Origin: Candidatus Zixiibacteriota bacterium
GTDB taxonomy: Bacteria > Zixibacteria > MSB-5A5 > WJJR01
Assembly: GCA_020058315.1 (NCBI GenBank)
Contig: JAGVEK010000401.1
Span: 1-5,220 of the forward strand
Length of the DNA: 5,220 nucleotides
Direction of reading: 5' to 3'
The notes under the pieces: model-generated
Seen by the model: the letters and a program-made list of their open reading frames with translations, nothing else
The model's database searches: none
What the model was told of the DNA's origin: nothing
In this document: in pieces, positions 1 to 5,220 of the stretch
Layout: each line of letters begins with the position of its first letter
Numbering within the stretch: position 1 is the first letter of the stretch
Position numbers and translations under genes: made by a program

Positions 1-986
1 AAAGGACGCGACTCACCCGGAAGCGCGGACGGCCCTGCGGCTCTCCTCAGCCCAAGATCAGACAGGATGTCCTCCGCGCACGTGACGATCTTGGCGCCCT
101 GTTTGATCAGTTCGTTAACGCCTGCCGAATGCGGCTGGCCGATCTCACCGGGAATGGCATAGACATCCTTCCCCTGTTCGAGTGCATGCTGGGCGGTCAG
201 GAGAGCACCCGATCTTTCGCGGGCCTGCACCACCAGCACGCCCGCCGACAATCCGGCAATCAGACGATTGCGTACAGGGAAGTTCTGAGGCTCGGGGGGC
301 GTCCCAAAGGGAAACTCGGTGAGGATTCCCCCCTGTTCAATCACACGTGGTACGAGAGCCTTGTTCTCACGCGGATAGATACTGTCAGGTCCGCAGCCCC
401 AGACCGCCAGTGTGGCGCCACCGGCATCGAGAGCCGCAATGTGAGCCGCCGTGTCGATCCCGCGCGCGAATCCAGAGACAATCAGCACACCGGCCGCCGC
501 CAGACTCCCCGACAGTTCGCGCGCCGCTTTGAGTCCGTATTCGGTGGATTGCCGTGATCCGACAACCGCGATGCTCGGCATGTCCGGAACGCGGCCTGAA
601 ATAAACACAAATGGCGGTGGTGCATGGAGATTGGCCAGTTCAGCAGGATAGCCCAGTCCACCGAACACCATCAATGACCACTCGCTGGCCAGCAGCCGTT
701 CTACTTGTTGCTGTGCCCAAGCGAACGCCTTTTCCCGGTGCGCGTGTGTCTCGAGACCCGCTCGAACCAGCCGGGCATCCCGCCATTCGCGGTCAGAGTG
801 ATCCCATGCGGTGCGAGGTGAACCGTATGATTCAATCAACTTAAGGAAGGATCGTCGCCCCACACCGGGCAGACGTGTGAGCGCCAGCCAGTATTCCGCA
901 TCCGGAGGGAGCCGAGTCTCGGGCGCGACCGCAGCCGGAGCCGCCGCCTCAGCGTGTCCTTGGTTCTCTGGCAGTATATCGCCCAT
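1..986 (-). CDS. dprA: DNA-processing protein DprA (Smf), C-terminus cut by window edge
   Basis: DprA binds incoming single-stranded DNA in the cytoplasm and loads RecA during natural transformation; the family is also widespread in species not known to be competent. I translated 328 codons from the ATG at 984-986, with no stop before the window edge. Visible parts are a helix-hairpin-helix-like N-terminal segment (about residues 32-56, with LPGVG) and then the Rossmann-type core: GSRQSTEYG (143-151), SGFARGID (171-178), GGATLAVWGCG (from 189), EFPFGT (from 224), RNRLIAGLS (from 239), SGALLT (from 259) and IPGE (from 278). After AEDIL and a Pro/Ala linker the frame leaves the window, so any C-terminal winged-helix domain is unseen. 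The start lies 19 bases after the obgE stop with no clear Shine-Dalgarno, which suggests translational coupling to obgE. An in-frame TTG at 990-992 is an alternative start. The family call is near certain. Confidence 0.96.
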   Translation of the reverse strand, partial: MGDILPENQGHAEAAAPAAVAPETRLPPDAEYWLALTRLPGVGRRSFLKLIESYGSPRTAWDHSDREWRDARLVRAGLETHAHREKAFAWAQQQVERLLASEWSLMVFGGLGYPAELANLHAPPPFVFISGRVPDMPSIAVVGSRQSTEYGLKAARELSGSLAAAGVLIVSGFARGIDTAAHIAALDAGGATLAVWGCGPDSIYPRENKALVPRVIEQGGILTEFPFGTPPEPQNFPVRNRLIAGLSAGVLVVQARERSGALLTAQHALEQGKDVYAIPGEIGQPHSAGVNELIKQGAKIVTCAEDILSDLGLRRAAGPSALPGESRP

Positions 987-1005
987 GTGCAATTCTGCGC
1001 GCAAG

Positions 1006-2013
1006 TCAGTCTGCGGTTGGCTGCCCGAACCGGTAACTCTGGGGTGGACCCAGAATGCGATCGAGCGCCTCCAAGACCGACTCAACCCCCTGACCAGTCT
1101 TCGCTGCAATCACAAAGTCGGCGAATCCAGTGTCCGTGCCCCCATCGATACCTGCATCTGCAATGTCGGCCTTATTCAGAACCACCAGTCGCGGTTTCTT
1201 CACCAAGAGCGGATCGAAAGCGGCTAGTTCTTCAAAAAGATGCGCGAGATCATTCCCGGGCGAATCCGAGGTCATATCCACGAGAAACAGTAGAATCCTC
1301 GTCCGCTGGATGTGTCTGAGGAATCGAAGCCCCAATCCCTTCCCCTCATGGGCACCGTCGATGATACCCGGAAGATCGGCAACAGTGTACGCGTGATAGT
1401 GGGGGCGATTCACGACGCCGAGCTGCGGTTGCAGGGTGGTGAAAGGGTACGCGCCGATCTTGGGCTCTGCGGCGCTCACGGCCCTGAGGAAAGTCGATTT
1501 CCCAGCATTGGGATATCCGACCAATCCGACATCGGCGATCAATCGCAATTCGATCCGGACGCGCCTGGCCTCGCCGGGCTGCCCGAGTTCAGAGTACTGG
1601 GGAGACTGGCGAGTCGGAGATTTGAAGCGTGCGTTACCACGTCCGCCGATACCGCCAGCGGCGATCACCGCCCGCTCGCCGGGCTCAATCAGGTCGCAAA
1701 TCAGGCGATTGTCTTCGGCGTCGAAGATCAGCGTGCCGGCGGGGACGCGCATGATCGCGTCCTTGCCACTCTTACCGGTTCTTTCCCCGCCTTCCCCGTG
1801 CCATCCGCGTTCGGCCTTAATGTGCTTCTTGAAACGAAGATCCAGAAGCGTGGCGAGGTTGGGATCGACTTCAGCGATGACATCCCCGCCTTTCCCGCCA
1901 TCCCCGCCATCAGGCCCCCCTCTGGGCACGAACTTCTCACGACGGAAGGCGATGATCCCCCCGCCGCCATGACCGGCAGTAATCTGGATGGTGACTTCGT
2001 CGACAAATTCCAC
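1006..2013 (-). CDS. obgE: Obg family GTPase (ObgE/CgtA), ribosome assembly
   Basis: Obg is an essential GTPase that acts in late 50S subunit assembly and is tied to (p)ppGpp signalling in several bacteria. The 335-residue protein has the glycine-rich Obg fold first (about 1-158, with GGPDGGDGGKGGD at 32-44), then the G domain: G1 GYPNAGKST (166-174), G2 FTT (191-193), G3 DLPG (213-216), G4 NKAD (260-263) and G5 region AAKTG (283-287). The usual serine of the G5 SA motif is alanine here. It ends shortly after the G domain, so it lacks the C-terminal extension of the 390-residue E. coli protein; this short form is common. The start is GTG at 2011-2013, chosen because MEFVDEV aligns with the conserved Obg N-terminus. 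The gene lies 77 bases after cdaA and 19 before dprA, probably in the same operon. It is not beside rplU-rpmA here, its frequent partners elsewhere. Confidence 0.98.
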   Translation of the reverse strand: MEFVDEVTIQITAGHGGGGIIAFRREKFVPRGGPDGGDGGKGGDVIAEVDPNLATLLDLRFKKHIKAERGWHGEGGERTGKSGKDAIMRVPAGTLIFDAEDNRLICDLIEPGERAVIAAGGIGGRGNARFKSPTRQSPQYSELGQPGEARRVRIELRLIADVGLVGYPNAGKSTFLRAVSAAEPKIGAYPFTTLQPQLGVVNRPHYHAYTVADLPGIIDGAHEGKGLGLRFLRHIQRTRILLFLVDMTSDSPGNDLAHLFEELAAFDPLLVKKPRLVVLNKADIADAGIDGGTDTGFADFVIAAKTGQGVESVLEALDRILGPPQSYRFGQPTAD

Positions 2014-2024
2014 GTAGCGCTCAG

Positions 2025-2029
2025 CCTCT
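2025..2029 (-). promoter_or_regulatory. Possible ribosome binding site of obgE
   Basis: The minus strand reads AGAGG, 11 bases before the obgE GTG. This spacing is longer than ideal, so the site is weak support for the start. The rest of the 77-base cdaA-obgE spacer (2014-2090) shows no convincing promoter, terminator hairpin or small gene, which fits co-transcription of the two genes. Confidence 0.4.
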
Positions 2030-2090
2030 ATAGATCCGTTTGGCCCAGTCGGGGAACACGATCGACAGGGATACGTCTAACGGAAACCGG

Positions 2091-2852
2091 TCAGGTCCCC
2101 ATCAATGCTCTTATATGCTCACGCAGCCGCTCCGCCTGGATCCGCCGGTAGAGTTCGCCCTTGTAGGCGATTGATATCTCACGGGTCTCCTCGGAAACGA
2201 CAACGACAATCGCATCTGAAACTTCCGAAACTCCAACAGCCGCCTTGTGTCTCATGCCGTAGAGCCGGGTGAACTCTTCCTTGGTCGTCAACGGCAGCGT
2301 GCAGGCTGCCGCCACCACGAATTCCCCACGTACGACCACCGCACCGTCGTGCAGCGGGGTGTGGGGAGTGAACAACGTCACCAGGATTTCCGATGAAACC
2401 CTCGCGTTGAGGTCCTTGCCGGTCTCCGCGATATTGCGCAGTCCAACATTCCGCTCCATCACGATCAAGGCTCCGTAACCCAAATCCGCAAGCCTCGTCG
2501 CCGCACGCACGATCTCATCGGCGGCCGCCTGCTCCTCCAGTTTGAAGAAGAAACGAAAGATCCGTGAATGGCCGATCTGAGCCAGCGCCCCCCGCAGTTC
2601 AGGCTGGAATACAACGACAAGAACGATAAACCCCACGGTCGCCAGATTGACAAACAGCCACTTCAGCGCTTCCAACTGGAACCAAAACGCCAGGAAAGAG
2701 ACAATGCCGAGCAGAATCAGGCCCGTGGCCATCTGCGCCGACCGTGTGCCTTTCATGAGCGACAGCAGGCGGTAGAAAATGTAGGCAACCAACAGGACAT
2801 CGACCAGATCGACGACGCCGAAACGCAGGAAGCCATAACGAAAGAGAACCAC
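2091..2852 (-). CDS. cdaA: Membrane diadenylate cyclase CdaA (c-di-AMP synthase)
   Basis: CdaA condenses two ATP into cyclic di-AMP at the inner face of the membrane; the messenger controls potassium and osmolyte balance and cell-wall homeostasis. The frame is open from a TTG at 2873, but I choose the GTG at 2850-2852. It has a good Shine-Dalgarno (AGAGAGG, spacing 7), and the resulting N-terminus MVLFRYGFLRF matches the usual family pattern. That gives 253 residues. Three hydrophobic helices lie at about 14-30, 44-58 and 65-82, followed by the conserved FQPELRGAL motif. The DisA_N catalytic domain carries DGA (169-171) and RHK (201-203, usually RHR), then GVSEVSD and VVSEET. The TGA stop is at 2091-2093. 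A promoter candidate lies upstream and obgE follows after 77 bases. The usual neighbours cdaR (YbbR repeats) and glmM are not in this window. The function call is very secure; activity with the RHK variant is inferred. Confidence 0.97.
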   Translation of the reverse strand: MVLFRYGFLRFGVVDLVDVLLVAYIFYRLLSLMKGTRSAQMATGLILLGIVSFLAFWFQLEALKWLFVNLATVGFIVLVVVFQPELRGALAQIGHSRIFRFFFKLEEQAAADEIVRAATRLADLGYGALIVMERNVGLRNIAETGKDLNARVSSEILVTLFTPHTPLHDGAVVVRGEFVVAAACTLPLTTKEEFTRLYGMRHKAAVGVSEVSDAIVVVVSEETREISIAYKGELYRRIQAERLREHIRALMGT

Positions 2853-2859
2853 GACCCAA

Positions 2860-2866
2860 CCTCTCT
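2860..2866 (-). promoter_or_regulatory. Shine-Dalgarno of cdaA, decides the GTG start
   Basis: The minus strand reads AGAGAGG, 7 bases before the GTG at 2850-2852. It lies inside the frame that would start at the TTG at 2873, so it argues for the shorter protein. Its upstream edge overlaps the right arm of the palindrome at 2865-2878 by two bases. Confidence 0.7.
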
Positions 2867-2878
2867 GGCTCAAGCCAG
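2865..2878. repeat. Perfect 14-bp palindrome in the cdaA leader
   Basis: The minus strand reads CTGGCTTGAGCCAG, two 6-base arms around a TG centre. As RNA it could form a small stem (5 pairs, TTGA loop) directly before the cdaA ribosome binding site. As DNA it could be an operator just downstream of the predicted transcription start. Either role is inference; the symmetry itself is seen directly. Confidence 0.5.
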
Positions 2879-2952
2879 CACGCTAACCATCGCAACTTAG
2901 CGCAGATGATCCGTCAGGTCAACCACCGTGCACGAAATCGCACGCTGGCTTG
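2871..2952. repeat. 9-bp inverted repeat bracketing the cdaA promoter
   Basis: CAAGCCAGC at 2871-2879 and its exact reverse complement GCTGGCTTG at 2944-2952 lie 64 bases apart, with the predicted promoter between them. The inner arm shares its AGCCAG core with the palindrome at 2865-2878, so the core occurs three times in this leader. This could be a set of regulator half-sites or chance in a short region; no regulator is identified. Confidence 0.35.
2894..2922 (-). promoter_or_regulatory. Predicted sigma70-type promoter of cdaA-obgE-dprA
   Basis: On the minus strand the -35 box TTGACC (2917-2922, 5 of 6 consensus bases) and the -10 box TAAGTT (2894-2899, 3 of 6) are separated by exactly 17 bases. 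Transcription would start near 2887, giving a leader of about 35 bases before the cdaA GTG. The position in the only sizeable intergenic gap (2853-2995) supports it; the weak -10 box is the main doubt. Confidence 0.45.
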
Positions 2953-2983
2953 TCTGCTTGAATGAGAATCGGGATCGACGGCG

Positions 2984-2996
2984 GGGGCGTGGCCCC
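2984..2996 (-). terminator. Short GC hairpin at the folP stop, weak terminator candidate
   Basis: The minus strand reads GGGGC-CAC-GCCCC, a perfect 5-pair stem with a 3-base loop. Its first base is the G of the folP TAG stop. No T-run follows, so it does not meet the pattern of an intrinsic terminator. It may stabilise the 3' end of the ftsH-folP transcript or do nothing. Confidence 0.2.
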
Positions 2997-3829
2997 TACT
3001 TCCGGGCGGGACGGCCAGCCGATGCGATGGCTTCGGCAACCATCAGCGCCTTCCGGGTTGCCGCCACATCATGGACCCGGACGATCTTCGCTCCATTTAG
3101 CGCAGCCCACGAGGCGGCAGCCAGTGATCCTTCCAGCCGGCCACCAGGGTCCTCACCGATCAAACGGCCGATGAAAGACTTTCGCGAGGCTCCAACAAGA
3201 ACAGGATAGCCCAGATCCTGAAACCGTCGGAGATCATGCAGGATGGCCAGGTTGTCTTCATGCAGTTTCCCGAAACCGATGCCGGGATCGATGACAATCC
3301 GGTCCGCTCTGATTCCAGCTGCCTGCGCGAATGCGGCTCGATCTGCCAGAAAACCGCTGATCTCAGCCACCATATCGGTGTACTCAGGCGCCGATTGCAT
3401 CGTCAGCGGCGTTCCCTTCATGTGCATGAGCACCACCATGCACGCGGAACGCGCGGCGACGCCCACCATCTCGGGATCATCGCGCAACGCCGAGATGTCA
3501 TTAATCCAGTTGGCGCCAGCCTGGATGGCAGCGGCGGCGACCTCCGCTTGTGTTGTGTCGATGGAGATCGGCCCATCCCAGAACCCCCGCGCACGCTGGA
3601 TCACTGGAGCCGTCCGGCGAATCTGCTCGGCAGGATCAACGGGCGAGGCCCCCGGGCGGGTCGATTCACCGCCGATGTCGATGATGTCTGCCCCCTCACT
3701 GACCAGTTGCCGTACTTGCTCAACGGCGGCGTCGCTCTGCAAGAACCTCCCGCCATCTGAAAATGAGTCAGGCGTGCAATTGACCACTCCCATGATCCAG
3801 CAGCCGTCGGCAGCCGGAAGCGGGCGCAT
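2996..3829 (-). CDS. folP: Dihydropteroate synthase (FolP)
   Basis: DHPS joins 6-hydroxymethyl-dihydropterin pyrophosphate to p-aminobenzoate in cytoplasmic folate synthesis and is the target of sulfonamides. With the ATG at 3827-3829 the protein has 277 residues, the usual family size. Key sites are all present: VNCTPDSFSDGG (Asn17), IGGESTRPGA (from 52), SIDT (Asp91), NDI (Asn110), DPGIGFGK (Asp181, Lys188), ASRKSF (Lys217) and RVHDV (Arg251, His253). The pABA-loop phenylalanine and proline (Phe23, Pro59) are as in ordinary chromosomal enzymes; no Sul-type signature is seen. The frame stays open to a TTG at 3920-3922 directly after the ftsH stop, with a GTG at 3857-3859 between, but those extra residues do not resemble FolP and no start has a strong Shine-Dalgarno. 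The stop is TAG at 2996-2998. folP directly follows ftsH, as in E. coli, and is probably co-transcribed with it. Confidence 0.97.
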   Translation of the reverse strand: MRPLPAADGCWIMGVVNCTPDSFSDGGRFLQSDAAVEQVRQLVSEGADIIDIGGESTRPGASPVDPAEQIRRTAPVIQRARGFWDGPISIDTTQAEVAAAAIQAGANWINDISALRDDPEMVGVAARSACMVVLMHMKGTPLTMQSAPEYTDMVAEISGFLADRAAFAQAAGIRADRIVIDPGIGFGKLHEDNLAILHDLRRFQDLGYPVLVGASRKSFIGRLIGEDPGGRLEGSLAAASWAALNGAKIVRVHDVAATRKALMVAEAIASAGRPARK

Positions 3830-3872
3830 CGGGCGGATTTCGGATTGCTCGGAAGTCACAGCGCTCAGGATT

Positions 3873-3899
3873 CGGGAGCGGCCGGAACGAGGCCTCCCG
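3873..3899 (-). other. Hairpin in the ftsH-folP junction
   Basis: On the minus strand CGGGAG (3894-3899) pairs with CTCCCG (3873-3878), and the stem continues as GCC/GGC after a two-base bulge, closing a 7-base loop. It lies between the ftsH stop and the preferred folP ATG. No T-run follows, so it is unlikely to be an intrinsic terminator. It could affect folP translation or mRNA processing. If folP starts at the upstream TTG, it is simply coding sequence. Confidence 0.35.
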
Positions 3900-3922
3900 G
3901 CACAGGATGGAATGACAGCCAA

Positions 3923-5220
3923 TTACCTCGCGGGGGCCGGCTGCGGCGTCTCACTGGCCGGCACTGGCTTCGTCGATGCGTTATTGTCTGGCCGCTTGCC
4001 CAAAGCATCACCGCGAAGAATGGTGTCGATGTCGTCCCCGTCGAGGATTTCGCGTTCGAGCAGAGCCTTGGCAATCGCATGCAGGTTCTCCATGTTGCTC
4101 GAAAGCACAGCCGTGGCCTTGGCCTCGGCCTCGGCAATGATGCGCTTGACCTCGTCGTCAATCGTTTGTGCGGTGCGTTCAGAATAGTCGCGGTGCTGCG
4201 CGATCTCACGCCCCAGGAAGATTTCTTCCTGCTTCTTACCAAATGTCATCGCGCCGAGCTTCTCCGACATACCCCATTCGCACACCATCTTCCGCGCCAG
4301 CGCCGTGGCGCGCTCGATGTCATTCCCCGCTCCCGTCGTGTAGCAGTCGAACACAAGTTTCTCGGCGACGCGACCACCCATCGTGTAAACCAGACGCGTT
4401 TCGAGGTACTCTTTCGAGTGGGTGTGTTTCTCATCGATGGGGAGAAAATGAGTCAGGCCAAGAGCCATGCCGCGAGGAATGATCGTCACCTTGTGCACTG
4501 GATCGGCGCCGGGCGACAATTTCCCGACCAGGGCGTGTCCGGCCTCATGGTAGGCTGTCGTCTTCTTTTCCTCTTCGGTGATGACCAGTGAGCGCCGCTC
4601 GGTGCCCATCATCACCTTGTCCTTGGCATCCTCGAAATCGCCCATCGTAACCTTTTCGCGATTGCGGCGGGCCGCGAGCAAGGCAGCCTCGTTGACGAGG
4701 TTCGCAATATCGGCGCCGGACAGTCCGGGGGTTCCACGTGCGAGGACTTTCAGATCGACATCGTCGCCAACCGGAATCTTGCGTGTATGGACTTTGAAAA
4801 TACCCTCGCGACCCCTGACGTCGGGGGAGTCAACCACAACCTGGCGGTCAAATCGTCCGGGACGTAGCAGGGCCGGATCGAGCACATCGGGACGGTTGGT
4901 AGCCGCCAGCAGGATCACGCCCTCATTGGACTCGAAGCCATCCATCTCGACCAGCAGTTGATTCAGTGTCTGCTCTCGCTCGTCGTGGCCGCCCCCCAAA
5001 CCGGCGCCCCGGTGGCGCCCGACCGCGTCGATTTCATCGATAAACACAATGCACGGCGGTTTGGATTTTGCCTGCTGGAAAAGGTCCCTGACCCTCGATG
5101 CCCCGACGCCTACGAACATCTCCACGAATTCCGAGCCGGAGATGTTGAAAAAGGGGACGCCCGCCTCGCCGGCCACTGCCCTGGCGAGCAGCGTCTTGCC
5201 GGTGCCGGGAGGACCCACTA
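3923..5220 (-). CDS. ftsH: ATP-dependent zinc metalloprotease FtsH, N-terminus beyond window edge
   Basis: FtsH is a hexameric AAA+ protease anchored in the inner membrane; it degrades unassembled membrane proteins and selected regulators. About 431 residues are visible. The frame enters the window just before Walker A, so the membrane anchor and periplasmic part are missing. The first full codon (GTG, 5216-5218) is an internal valine of the VGPPGTGKT context, not a start. Counting from it: Walker A GPPGTGKT (2-9), pore motif FVG (35-37), Walker B IVFIDE (57-62), second region of homology ATNRPDVLDP with arginine fingers Arg119 and Arg122, zinc site HEAGH (224-228) and probable third ligand Asp300 in TTGAGND. 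The C-terminus has a helical region and then a Pro/Ala-rich tail, probably disordered. The TAA stop is at 3923-3925. folP follows, as in the E. coli ftsH-folP order. Confidence 0.98.
   Translation of the reverse strand, partial: VGPPGTGKTLLARAVAGEAGVPFFNISGSEFVEMFVGVGASRVRDLFQQAKSKPPCIVFIDEIDAVGRHRGAGLGGGHDEREQTLNQLLVEMDGFESNEGVILLAATNRPDVLDPALLRPGRFDRQVVVDSPDVRGREGIFKVHTRKIPVGDDVDLKVLARGTPGLSGADIANLVNEAALLAARRNREKVTMGDFEDAKDKVMMGTERRSLVITEEEKKTTAYHEAGHALVGKLSPGADPVHKVTIIPRGMALGLTHFLPIDEKHTHSKEYLETRLVYTMGGRVAEKLVFDCYTTGAGNDIERATALARKMVCEWGMSEKLGAMTFGKKQEEIFLGREIAQHRDYSERTAQTIDDEVKRIIAEAEAKATAVLSSNMENLHAIAKALLEREILDGDDIDTILRGDALGKRPDNNASTKPVPASETPQPAPAR

Noticed and set aside
1312..2151. Plus-strand open frame (279 codons) across obgE and the 3' end of cdaA
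   Set aside because: It is the antisense shadow of obgE and the cdaA end, with no start signal or domain. The same applies to the frames at 129-557, 811-1227 and 3845-4591.
2870..2890. Tiny upstream frame MVSVLA before cdaA, ending in the palindrome
   Set aside because: Its ATG lies at or just before the predicted transcription start and has no ribosome binding site. Six codons with a stop are easily chance.
2927..2944. Possible hairpin CGTGC/GCACG just upstream of the cdaA promoter, as a folP terminator
   Set aside because: It has only five pairs, an eight-base loop and no T-run. It does not look like a terminator.
3243..4187. Long plus-strand open frame (314 codons) across folP and the 3' end of ftsH
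   Set aside because: It is antisense to two genes with complete family motifs, and its translation is Ser/Arg/Pro-rich low-complexity text with no recognisable domain. GC-rich codon bias on the other strand explains it.
5216..5218. GTG as the start of ftsH
   Set aside because: It encodes the internal valine before Walker A. FtsH always has an N-terminal membrane region before this point, so the gene simply continues past the window edge.
1..5220. A new defence, mobile or biosynthetic system in the window
   Set aside because: All coding space is taken by five well-known families with intact motifs. There is no unexplained gene, repeat array or insertion sequence to support such a claim.

Overview
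The window is a compact, GC-rich bacterial chromosome segment in which every gene lies on the minus strand. In transcription order (right to left) it holds ftsH (5' end outside the window), folP, cdaA, obgE/cgtA and dprA (3' end outside the window). All five are conserved housekeeping families with intact diagnostic motifs. I see no mobile element, tRNA, rRNA, CRISPR array, toxin-antitoxin pair or phage gene. The long plus-strand open frames are antisense shadows of these genes.

Layout: 3923-5220 encodes the AAA+ and zinc-protease part of the membrane protease FtsH. 2996-3829 encodes dihydropteroate synthase (folate synthesis); the ftsH-folP junction before it (3830-3922) can fold into a hairpin and leaves the folP start uncertain. 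2853-2995 is the only real intergenic region. It carries a plausible sigma70-type promoter, a palindrome and a good Shine-Dalgarno for cdaA. 2091-2852 encodes a three-helix membrane diadenylate cyclase that makes c-di-AMP. 2014-2090 is a short spacer, and 1006-2013 encodes the ribosome-assembly GTPase Obg. 1-986 encodes most of DprA, the RecA loader for incoming single-stranded DNA.

The genes fall into two likely transcription units: ftsH-folP, and cdaA-obgE-dprA starting from the promoter near 2894-2922. The ftsH-folP pair matches the E. coli ftsH-folP-glmM order, and folP-cdaA(-cdaR)-glmM arrangements are common in other bacteria. Here cdaR and glmM are not next to cdaA; obgE and dprA follow instead. 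obgE is also away from its frequent partners rplU-rpmA.

The organism is a GC-rich bacterium, probably of a Gram-negative-type phylum, judging from gene order and protein style. Gemmatimonadota, Acidobacteriota or the former deltaproteobacteria are possible, but the sequence alone does not let me assign one. I found no clear new biological system. The points worth a second look are the cdaA leader, the gene order, the RHK variant of the CdaA active-site motif and the structured ftsH-folP junction.
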